Of a stretch of DNA of 38,982 nt, positions 32,319 to 38,982 are shown in pieces (position 1 is the stretch's first letter; each line of letters opens with the position of its first letter). The notes below the pieces were generated by a model. It searched no databases. It was not told where the DNA came from and saw only the letters and a list, made by a program, of their open reading frames with translations. The position numbers and the translations under genes are program-made. The stretch is from Firmicutes bacterium UBA5766 (GTDB taxonomy: Bacteria > Bacillota > Desulfotomaculia > Desulfotomaculales > Nap2-2B). The stretch is taken from assembly GCA_002418775.1 (NCBI GenBank), contig DIEU01000074.1:1-38982 (forward strand), read 5' to 3'.

Positions 32319-32337
32319 TTGAAGACGGCGTCTTCAA
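32319..32337 (+). promoter_or_regulatory. Perfect inverted repeat upstream of the Sir2-like gene
   Basis: TTGAAGAC (32319-32326), a GGC spacer and GTCTTCAA (32330-32337) form a perfect 8+8 dyad 56 bases before the Sir2-like start. It could be an operator. It has no U-tract on either strand, so a terminator is less likely. Confidence 0.4.
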
Positions 32338-32392
32338 CAGCAAACGACTTGCTTAAGCGCCGGTACACTTAAGTAGTTGGGAGTACAGTAAA

Positions 32393-33235
32393 ATGGAGCT
32401 TATAGAAAAATTCGGAATCGCGGCCCAGGCCATTCAAAAGGCCGGGGCATTGGTAATCACCGCCGGCGCGGGAATGGGTGTGGATTCAGGGCTGCCCGAC
32501 TTTCGCGGCCATCAGGGCTTCTGGAACGCCTACCCGGCGTACGAGCGACTCGGCATAAGCTTTATCAGCGCCGCCAACCCTTCCCACTTTGAGGCAGACC
32601 CGGCCTTTGGCTGGGGATTCTATGGCCACCGTACAAACCTGTACCGCTCCACAATTCCTCATTACGGGTTTAATCTTTTACTGCAGTGGATTTTTAATTA
32701 TAACCTGGATTATTTTGTGGTAACCTCGAATGTGGACGGACAATTTCAAAAAGCAGGCTTCAGTGAAGAAAAAATCTGGGAAGTACATGGTTCTATTCAT
32801 CATCTGCAGTGTGTAAAACCATGCGGGACGGATATCTGGAGCAATAATGAAGACGTGCCCGTTGATGAACGTGACATGCTTGCCGGGCGTATTCCGGAGT
32901 GCCCCCGCTGCGGCGCAACAGCCAGGCCGAATATCCTGATGTTCGGGGATTATTCATGGTTGAGCAAACGTTCGGACGAACAAGAAGACAAGTTTCAAAA
33001 TTTTTTAAACAGGCGCCGTCAGGATCTTCTTGTCGTAATTGAGATGGGCGCCGGAACGGCAATCAGTACAATCCGCAATTTAGGCGAACGGCTGGGTTCA
33101 AGCCGCCAGGCTTTGGTAGTTCGCATCAATCCGCGGGAACCTGAAATTTCAAAACCTCATTTATCAATTGCCTGCGGCGCGCTGGAAGGATTGACGGGAA
33201 TACAGGAGATTCTCTTAAAAGGCGGTAGTATGTAA
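32393..33235 (+). CDS. Sir2-family NAD-dependent deacylase-like protein
   Basis: This 280-residue protein has Sir2 motifs in order. GAGMGVDSGLPDFRG (about 24-38) forms the NAD loop, and TSNVDGQFQKAGF near 116 stands where most sirtuins have TQNxD. VHGSIHHLQC near 138 carries the catalytic histidine. Zinc-binding cysteines are in QCVKPC and CPRCG, and the C-terminal GAGTAIST is the nucleotide-binding repeat. Zinc spacing in the first pair is C-x3-C, not C-x2-C. It would deacylate lysines or act on ADP-ribosyl substrates in the cytoplasm. The start ATG follows GGGAG. It is monocistronic and convergent with the c-di-GMP enzyme gene. Confidence 0.88.
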   Translation: MELIEKFGIAAQAIQKAGALVITAGAGMGVDSGLPDFRGHQGFWNAYPAYERLGISFISAANPSHFEADPAFGWGFYGHRTNLYRSTIPHYGFNLLLQWIFNYNLDYFVVTSNVDGQFQKAGFSEEKIWEVHGSIHHLQCVKPCGTDIWSNNEDVPVDERDMLAGRIPECPRCGATARPNILMFGDYSWLSKRSDEQEDKFQNFLNRRRQDLLVVIEMGAGTAISTIRNLGERLGSSRQALVVRINPREPEISKPHLSIACGALEGLTGIQEILLKGGSM

Positions 33236-33241
33236 AACAGG

Positions 33242-35794
33242 TTAATGCCTGTAATTTATAACACGCGGCTTCAATAAAATCAGGTTATTATTTTCTTCCT
33301 GCAGACTTTCGATGAAGATATTGGCAATCAAAGGATCAAACTGTATGCCGGCATATTTTCTAATCTCATCAACAGCTCTTTCCTTGCTGATGGCTTTTCT
33401 GTACGGGCGATTGCTGGTCATTGCCTCATAAGCGTCCGCGATTGCCAAAATCCGGCTTTCCAGTGGAATTTCTTCACCTTTTAGCTGCAAAGGATAACCC
33501 TGCCCGTTCCACCACTCATGATGTTTAAGAATCCAGTCCGCTATCGGCAGGAGATCGTGTACCGACTGAGCGATACGGCTTCCTATCTCACAGTGGCGCT
33601 GCATTTCCAGAGCTTCCCCGGAGGTCAGGGGGCCAGGTTTAAACAAGATGCGGTCCGCCAAACCTATCTTGCCTATGTCATGAAACCTTGCCAGAAGGCG
33701 AAGGTCGGATAATTTATAATCCGGCAGGCCGGCTGCCCTGGCCAAATTGGCAACCAAGCCCTGCAGCCTTTTTGAATGGTTTGCAGTAATGAAATCCCTG
33801 GCTTCAAGCGTTTTCATCAGAGCCTGCACAATAGTGCTGCGTGCGCTGCGGCTGCGGTGCAGTTTTTCCCGTGACATATTATTATCCGCTTCTTTAAATA
33901 GATCCAACATGCTGTCAGTTCCGCTGCAGACTGCAAAACCAATCGAAACGCTCAAGGGCAGTTCGGGGTGTTTTTCATTATATTTCTTTACGTTAAAGGC
34001 GATCCTGTGACAGGCGTTTTCAATCCTCATCCTATCGCAGTCGGGCAAAAGAACGGCAAATTCATCGCCGCCGATCCTTGATACCATGTCCCCGGTGCGG
34101 AAAGGATTCTTGATTACTCCCGCTGCCGCAACCAGCAGGCTGTCTCCGGTACTGTGCCCAAAGGTGTCATTGATCAACTTGAGTCCATCCACATCACAAA
34201 TAATCATCCCAACTGACGCATGCCGGCCCTCCCCCAGGCGGCGCATCTCCTCTTCAAAATAGGCCCTGTTATAAAGCCCGGTAAGCGCATCGTGCATGCT
34301 CAGGTAAGTAAGGCGCTCTTCAGCCTTTTTTCCTTGAGAAATGTCGTTCATTACAAAAAGGATGCATTTTCCCCCGCTTAAGTTTATTGTATCAGCGGAA
34401 AGCAGTCCTACACCCCCCTGACCGTTTTTTTTATTGAACTTTATTTCAAGATTATGAATTACTTCCTGATCCTGAATCATCTTGATTGCTTTTGAATAAG
34501 CCATCAGATCAGTCCAAAAATTAAGCTCCGCCACTGTCCGTCCGATGGCTTCCTGTCTTATATACCCCGTAGCATTCAAGAAACTTTTATTTACATCGAT
34601 AACTCTGTGATCGGAACACCCTATGATTAGCATGAGGTTGGGGCTGGCGCTGTACGCCTTCGAAAAACGCTCCTCTGATAAACGCAGTTCCTCTTCGGCC
34701 CTCTTGCGCTCAACCGCATTGACCAGAACTTCACCAGCCATTTTAGCCAGTGAAACAATCCCATCGGTCCATTTCTTTTCGCGGCGGACAGTCTCAAGGC
34801 CAATAAACCCTAATGTGAAACCGCCATATGTTATTGGCGCAATAATAATCGAAAGGACGTTGTTTTCCAAAAGAAATTCCTTTCCAGCGTAGTTTTCCAG
34901 GGGAAGGTCTTTAACTTTGGAAAAACAAATATTTTCATTCCTGTTAAGTTTATTTAACTGCCATGAAAAATTTTCAGCCAAAGATTTGAGGTAGCCGGCA
35001 GGTAACTCTATTCCCTGCGCGCTCCACTGGTAAGCTGCATGATTTTTATTCTCCCTATCCTTGTTGAAAAATAAAATATAAGCGCGGTCAGCTCCTGCAT
35101 ATTCTCCAACCGTTTCCAACGCTTTGTGTATGCCTCCGTCTATTTCGTCCAGAGTAAGGCTGATAAATCTTGTTGAGATAATCTTAACCAGTCCCTCAAG
35201 GGAAAGCCGGCTGTTCAGCTCGCCGCGCCGCTGCGACTCCATATCCGACAGCCCTCCGATAAACCAGCTTATTAAATACATCATGCAGACGATAATTATT
35301 TTTGGCTCCTCTCCCGAAAACTGGATGGGAAAAACTCCGGAAGGGAAAAGCTTATCATAGAGGAATAAAATGCCTACACATATGGTTGACATAATCAACC
35401 CGGCATTCTTGCCCATTATTGAGGAAGTAACCAGGATAGGTAAGAAAAACGCCACCCAACTGTATGACAGCTTGCCTCCCAGGATAAATAAAGTCAGCAT
35501 GGCAATTATCAAAGGAAAAATTATATAAACGAGATCAACCCAGGATTTGGATTTGAATTCCGGTGATTTCGGATCTCTGATCAACGAAGATGTTTTTGTA
35601 ATATAAATAAAAACGCCGCCAAAACAAACCAGACTGACTAACAGAAAAAGTCTTAGATTGACGGCCGGGAACAGTTCTCTTGGATGCAGGTTATTACTAT
35701 ATATAAATAAATAGATCAAGATTAGCAAAGAAAATAGATGAGCGGCGCTGATGTGGTCGCGTATTTCTTTTTTCTTTTCGTTCTCTGAATTCAT
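33242..35794 (-). CDS. Membrane GAF-PAS-GGDEF-HD-GYP protein (c-di-GMP synthesis and hydrolysis)
   Basis: This is an 850-residue protein. About seven membrane segments (residues 18-185) are followed by a GAF domain (about 200-362), a PAS domain (about 375-490), GGDEF (about 495-655) and HD-GYP (about 657-835). The diguanylate cyclase motif GGDEF is intact at 575-579, and the product-inhibition I-site RTGD lies five residues before it (567-570). The HD-GYP half keeps HD (705-706), HHE (758-760) and GQGYP (GYP at 766-768). So both synthesis and degradation of c-di-GMP are possible in one polypeptide. The signal is presumably sensed by the membrane, GAF or PAS parts. It is not in an operon with a visible effector, but a c-di-GMP riboswitch and pilus genes lie in the same window. 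Confidence 0.95.
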   Translation of the reverse strand: MNSENEKKKEIRDHISAAHLFSLLILIYLFIYSNNLHPRELFPAVNLRLFLLVSLVCFGGVFIYITKTSSLIRDPKSPEFKSKSWVDLVYIIFPLIIAMLTLFILGGKLSYSWVAFFLPILVTSSIMGKNAGLIMSTICVGILFLYDKLFPSGVFPIQFSGEEPKIIIVCMMYLISWFIGGLSDMESQRRGELNSRLSLEGLVKIISTRFISLTLDEIDGGIHKALETVGEYAGADRAYILFFNKDRENKNHAAYQWSAQGIELPAGYLKSLAENFSWQLNKLNRNENICFSKVKDLPLENYAGKEFLLENNVLSIIIAPITYGGFTLGFIGLETVRREKKWTDGIVSLAKMAGEVLVNAVERKRAEEELRLSEERFSKAYSASPNLMLIIGCSDHRVIDVNKSFLNATGYIRQEAIGRTVAELNFWTDLMAYSKAIKMIQDQEVIHNLEIKFNKKNGQGGVGLLSADTINLSGGKCILFVMNDISQGKKAEERLTYLSMHDALTGLYNRAYFEEEMRRLGEGRHASVGMIICDVDGLKLINDTFGHSTGDSLLVAAAGVIKNPFRTGDMVSRIGGDEFAVLLPDCDRMRIENACHRIAFNVKKYNEKHPELPLSVSIGFAVCSGTDSMLDLFKEADNNMSREKLHRSRSARSTIVQALMKTLEARDFITANHSKRLQGLVANLARAAGLPDYKLSDLRLLARFHDIGKIGLADRILFKPGPLTSGEALEMQRHCEIGSRIAQSVHDLLPIADWILKHHEWWNGQGYPLQLKGEEIPLESRILAIADAYEAMTSNRPYRKAISKERAVDEIRKYAGIQFDPLIANIFIESLQEENNNLILLKPRVINYRH

Positions 35795-35858
35795 TTTAAT
35801 AACTCTCCAAAGCTATACCCCTTTTTTACCTTCTGTGCCCTTGTCTAAGAAACTGCTT

Positions 35859-36086
35859 CTACAACGCCCCGTTAAATCCCGGCTGAAAGACAATCCTTTC
35901 CTGGTAATGGGGCTCGCTCCTGTTTTTGATAATCTTATCCTGGGAAAATTCTAAAAGCTTTTTTTGGTATGCGATATTTGTCTGATTATCTGTCAGATCA
36001 TGCTCGCAGTAAGGGCAGATCCACCTGTCCCTGGAGCTTGAACTGTAACTTTCACCGTTGCAAAAACCGCAGCGTTTTTTAACCAT
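35859..36086 (-). CDS. Small zinc-ribbon hypothetical protein
   Basis: This 75-residue protein has two CxxC pairs, CGFC at 6-9 and CPYC at 24-27, forming an N-terminal zinc ribbon, followed by a helical tail (AYQKKLLEFSQDKI). AAAGGGG eight bases before the ATG is a good ribosome binding site. It lies 64 bases upstream of the GGDEF/HD-GYP gene on the same strand and could be co-transcribed. No named family is recognised. Confidence 0.6.
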   Translation of the reverse strand: MVKKRCGFCNGESYSSSSRDRWICPYCEHDLTDNQTNIAYQKKLLEFSQDKIIKNRSEPHYQERIVFQPGFNGAL

Positions 36087-36333
36087 TTTGAAAACCCCTT
36101 TATTTAAGATCTCCTCTAAAATGTTGTTTCTGATATTTTAATATTCGGTGAAGCATTCCCAAAACTTGAGGCTGGACAAGCCTTTTCCGGCGCCAATTAT
36201 TTCATGAAGAAAGCGGCGCCGGCGCCATCGTGCCTACCTGGTTCACTGAATACTTGTCTTGCTGGAATTACGGGAGTATTTTTCCCTGATAACCAGGCAA
36301 AACACAGTAAGAAAAATTTTTTCCTTGATCCTT
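36087..36333. other. Intergenic region with wide inverted repeats, no gene seen
   Basis: Between the zinc-ribbon gene and the candidate promoter there is no supported open frame. GGCGCC recurs three times near 36188-36226, and CCTGGTT (36238-36244) has an inverted partner AACCAGG (36291-36297). These could fold in RNA, but I recognise no riboswitch class. Confidence 0.4.
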
Positions 36334-36362
36334 GGAACTTTCGGGAAAATTTTTGTGTCTAA
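36334..36362 (+). promoter_or_regulatory. Candidate ECF-sigma promoter for the secreted repeat protein
   Basis: GGAACTT (36334-36340) and GTCTAA (36357-36362) are separated by 16 bases. They match the consensus of RpoE/ECF02-type sigma factors (GGAACTT-N15/16-GTCTAA). Transcription would begin near 36369, leaving an untranslated leader of roughly 200 bases before the GTG start. Confidence 0.6.
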
Positions 36363-36446
36363 CAGATTAGAGTTTATTTTTTAGCCAGTCAATCAAATAT
36401 CAGATGCGCCAACGTACGCGGCTCTACTTCTTAAAAAACAACGAAG

Positions 36447-36492
36447 CATCAATCAAAGGAGGTGTTGTGGCCATCAATCAAAGGAGGTGTTG
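36447..36492 (+). repeat. Direct 21-bp repeat containing perfect Shine-Dalgarno sequences
   Basis: CATCAATCAAAGGAGGTGTTG occurs at 36447-36467 and again at 36472-36492, a period of 25. Both carry AAAGGAGGTG, the perfect anti-16S match, yet neither directly precedes the long gene, whose own AGGAGGG lies at 36551. The duplication may reflect tandem rearrangement of the leader. Confidence 0.8.
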
Positions 36493-36547
36493 GGGCTTTA
36501 AAAGGGAAAGCCGGCCCGTTATTGAAATGAAGTTATTAAATTTCTAA
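36467..36547 (+). CDS. Possible 26-residue leader peptide
   Basis: After the first perfect ribosome binding site a GTG at 36467 opens a frame of 26 codons (MAINQRRCWGFKR and on to NF) ending at TAA 36545-36547, 19 bases before the large gene. The spacing from AAAGGAGG to GTG is only four bases, which is short. It could be a regulatory upstream ORF or chance. Confidence 0.25.
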   Translation: MAINQRRCWGFKRESRPVIEMKLLNF

Positions 36548-36566
36548 AATAGGAGGGAATTATTTA

Positions 36567-38960
36567 GTGCGCAAATCAAAAAGAATTATCGCTATTTTAG
36601 CGACAGTAGCTCTAGTTGCAACAATGCTTATCCCAGTGGCGGGGCCTGCCGTGGCGTCCGGAACAAATGTTTCTGTTCTGCAAACGCCTGACGTATCTGA
36701 CAATGCCTGGCAGACGCTAGGCACTGTAAAGGTTGAGGTTGAGATAGGCGCTCTTCAGGAGGGCGACTCGGCAACCTTAACCTTACCCGACGATTTTAAA
36801 TTTTATGATGCAAGATATGGTCTTGGCTTTACGGATGATGATTCACAACACGTTTACACGATTTGTGAGGACGCTAACGGAAATGGCGCCTATGACTCAG
36901 GCGAAAAAGTCCGCTTCCGCATGATCATTCCAAAGACATATTCAGGAGACGAGAATGACCTTTACAAAGCCGGCGTAAACACTTTGAATCCCGCCGTGCT
37001 TGACGATAATGAAATTCAGATCACTGTAAATGACAACTATGTTAATTCTGGCAACCAGAATGTGTTCTTCTGCTATTTTGACAGCATTTGGGTAGAAGAC
37101 GGGTTCACCGGTGATGTTATTGCAACACTTGAAGCTCCGTCTGCTTCCGGGTTCCCCTCAGGCAAGGCGCCGATTGCCCGTGTTCCGGGCGGGCAGGTAG
37201 ACCTTACTGTTCCTTCAGTTGATACTATGAGCAGCGATACCGATCTCGTGGTTAAGTTCCGCGCAAAGGAACTCACATCAGGTTCTTTCGAGGCTGACTC
37301 CGAAAGCATGAAAATCAAGCTGCCCAATGGTTTCTGCTTCGAAAGCCAAACTGCTCCTTCAGGATTCTTAAAAGTAAATACCAGCAACTATATTGCTTTC
37401 AGAAAGATCTGGGGCGGCGACGTTGTTTGGGGCGTACCGGAAGTTAATTCGAGCAAAGATGAAATTACTCTCAGTGTGACCGCTGAATCGACTGAGGCTG
37501 GCTATTTCGAATTTGCCGTTACGATTGCGGTAGATGACGAAGACCAGGCAAAAACAGGTGATGTAGTCGCCAAAGTCAGAGGCGAGAGCGATTTCAACGC
37601 AACTGATCTTACCATTGCCGTATATGGCGAAGCCGGCGCAAAGATTGAAGCTGACGGGACTGTCCCTGATGTTATAGCCGGTCAGTATAACCAGGATGTT
37701 GCCGATCTGAAAATCACAGAAAATGTCGCCAACAGCCTGAATGCAAACAAAACGGTTACCATTGAACTTCCTGCCTGCGCGAAGTGGACGAACGTCGATA
37801 CCAGCGGCGATTCAGACAGCGGCGCAGACATAGACTTTGTCGGTTTCGTGGGTTCAGATGCCCGTGAACTAAAGTATAAGGTTACCGATACTTCGACTTC
37901 GGACGCAGCCGAACTTGTCCTGGAAGACTTCCAGATTGCCGTAGAGCCCGGTTTCACCGGTGATATCGCAGTCACAGTAGGCGGAACCGAAGGTTTATCA
38001 GGCGATGTGGTTATTGCGCACGCTAAAGCTGCGGTAGAGATGACAGCTTCGGCTGTTCCTGATGTAAAAATAGGTCTGCAGAACCAGGCGGCCGGCGATC
38101 TCGTTATCAAAGAGAACATTGCCGAAGCCATAAAAGCAGATAAGAATTTAATCATCGACTTACCTGACGGCGTTAAATTTACCTCAGTGCCGAAAGTAGC
38201 TGTTGACGGAGACCTGGATATCGACGAAGATAACGTAAAACGCCAGAATGACGATAATGAGCTGCTGATCCCTATCGATGGGGAAAGCTCTTCACCCAGC
38301 ACAATTACAATCAGCGGAATTGCCTACACTGTAGACCGTACCGTAGCTGAGGGCAATCTTACCGTCAAACTTAAGGGCGATGCGGTAATGGAAGTTAATG
38401 ACCGCACTGCCATAGAAGAAGATTTTGACGACAATGAAACGTCCTCCTCGGGCTTCCAACTTGATATTGACGGCGACGGAGACACCGACTTCACAATGGA
38501 TGGCAGCGACGGATTCTTCCCGACAACAACAAGCGCCGCCAAGGTTGCCAACGCCACCTGCGCCACCCCCGCCCCCAGCGATGAAAATGCAACCGTGGTC
38601 TTCAAGATCAACGACACCAGCTACACGGTTAACGGCGTAGCTCAGACCATGGATATCGCTCCGTACATCAAAGACGGCCGCACTTTCCTGCCCGTCCGGT
38701 ATGTTGCGCTGGCCTGCGGAGTATCAGCCGACAACATTCTGTTCAGCAACGGCAAAGTTACCCTGATCAAGGGCGACAAGGTTGTCCAGATGACCATTGG
38801 CAGCAAGGTCATGATCATCAATGGCGCCTCAATTGATATGGATGTAGCCGCCGAAATTTCCAACGGCCGCACCATGCTTCCTTTCCGCTTTATTGCTCAG
38901 GCGCTTGGCGCTTCAGTAACCTTTGACGATACTGCCCAGACAGTAACAATGGTTATCTAA
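36567..38960 (+). CDS. Large secreted repeat protein with C-terminal copper-amine-oxidase-N-like domain
   Basis: This is a 797-residue exported protein. It has a signal peptide (basic KSKR, hydrophobic core, cleavage around AVASG near 31). About 600 residues of acidic, beta-rich extracellular sequence follow, with two related modules near 354-489 and 489-625 (compare VPDVIAGQYNQDVADLKITE and VPDVKIGLQNQAAGDLVIKE). The C-terminal 120 residues match the Cu_amine_oxidN domain common in Peptococcaceae surface proteins (KDGRTFLPVRYVALACG, SNGRTMLPFRFIAQALGASV). Calcium-loop-like stretches are DANGNGAYDSGE near 100 and DIDGDGDTDF near 633. GTG 36567 has AGGAGGG at nine bases. It is probably a cell-surface or S-layer-associated protein. 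Despite the domain name there is no sign of amine oxidase activity. Confidence 0.85.
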   Translation: MRKSKRIIAILATVALVATMLIPVAGPAVASGTNVSVLQTPDVSDNAWQTLGTVKVEVEIGALQEGDSATLTLPDDFKFYDARYGLGFTDDDSQHVYTICEDANGNGAYDSGEKVRFRMIIPKTYSGDENDLYKAGVNTLNPAVLDDNEIQITVNDNYVNSGNQNVFFCYFDSIWVEDGFTGDVIATLEAPSASGFPSGKAPIARVPGGQVDLTVPSVDTMSSDTDLVVKFRAKELTSGSFEADSESMKIKLPNGFCFESQTAPSGFLKVNTSNYIAFRKIWGGDVVWGVPEVNSSKDEITLSVTAESTEAGYFEFAVTIAVDDEDQAKTGDVVAKVRGESDFNATDLTIAVYGEAGAKIEADGTVPDVIAGQYNQDVADLKITENVANSLNANKTVTIELPACAKWTNVDTSGDSDSGADIDFVGFVGSDARELKYKVTDTSTSDAAELVLEDFQIAVEPGFTGDIAVTVGGTEGLSGDVVIAHAKAAVEMTASAVPDVKIGLQNQAAGDLVIKENIAEAIKADKNLIIDLPDGVKFTSVPKVAVDGDLDIDEDNVKRQNDDNELLIPIDGESSSPSTITISGIAYTVDRTVAEGNLTVKLKGDAVMEVNDRTAIEEDFDDNETSSSGFQLDIDGDGDTDFTMDGSDGFFPTTTSAAKVANATCATPAPSDENATVVFKINDTSYTVNGVAQTMDIAPYIKDGRTFLPVRYVALACGVSADNILFSNGKVTLIKGDKVVQMTIGSKVMIINGASIDMDVAAEISNGRTMLPFRFIAQALGASVTFDDTAQTVTMVI

Positions 38961-38982
38961 ACTTGAGTTAAAAAAATCCGGG

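Overview
The window most resembles a chromosome segment of a spore-forming, low-GC-type Firmicute close to the Desulfotomaculum/Pelotomaculum group of Peptococcaceae. This is an inference from the gene set: a spoIIA operon (spoIIAA, spoIIAB, sigF), a spoVAC-D-E operon and cortex/wall enzymes, type IV pili in a monoderm background, strong AGGAGG-type ribosome binding sites, frequent GTG/TTG starts, and a surface protein with a copper-amine-oxidase-N-like C-terminus. No database search was possible, so every name rests on motifs and family knowledge.

Layout. (1) 1-6.2 kb is a graveyard of mobile DNA. A trio of overlapping tyrosine recombinase genes (a recombinase-in-trio, RIT, type element that runs off the left edge) appears to have inserted into an IS21-family istA relic. 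That relic itself abuts a frameshifted IS91-like transposase, followed by a small zinc-ribbon ORF and a dead winged-helix-like gene. (2) 6.2-13.2 kb is a plus-strand exopolysaccharide module: a heparinase II/III-like protein, three GT4-type glycosyltransferases and a Wzy/O-antigen-ligase-like membrane protein, with a seven-copy heptanucleotide repeat between two of the glycosyltransferases. A YdcF-family gene converges on it. (3) 14.0-20.0 kb is a type IV pilus locus (pilB-pilT-pilC-pilA on minus, pilD on plus) with a decayed partial copy of pilB upstream of pilB. (4) 20.0-20.8 kb holds tRNA-Val(CAC) with its own promoter and terminator. On the opposite strand lies a complete c-di-GMP-I (GEMM) riboswitch with a near-consensus sigma-A promoter and a terminator, but no obvious gene behind it; a 59-residue conserved-looking small protein follows on plus. 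(5) 20.8-24.3 kb is a decaying efflux system: a membrane fusion protein with an in-frame TAG and an ABC ATPase fused in frame to a permease after an internal deletion. (6) 24.3-31.6 kb is the sporulation block, all on minus: cwlD-like amidase, a class-A beta-lactamase-fold hydrolase, dacF (with a sigma-G-type promoter), spoIIAA-AB-sigF, dodecin, spoVAC-D-E and a small hypothetical. (7) 31.6-32.3 kb is another scar: an AbrB/MazE-type antitoxin followed by the first codons of a lost PIN-toxin-like gene and preceded by a truncated cysteine-rich gene. (8) 32.4-39.0 kb carries a Sir2-like protein, a large membrane GAF-PAS-GGDEF-HD-GYP protein, a small zinc ribbon, and a large secreted repeat protein behind a candidate ECF-sigma promoter.

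How it fits together. Pili, exopolysaccharide, a c-di-GMP riboswitch and a GGDEF/HD-GYP enzyme in one 39-kb stretch suggest, but do not prove, a c-di-GMP-controlled surface and attachment program. The sporulation genes form a separate transcription programme. Several genes are broken (istA, the IS91-like transposase, the winged-helix gene, the pilB copy, the membrane fusion protein, the ABC transporter, the toxin stub), so the segment has lost genes by deletion, frameshift and nonsense change.
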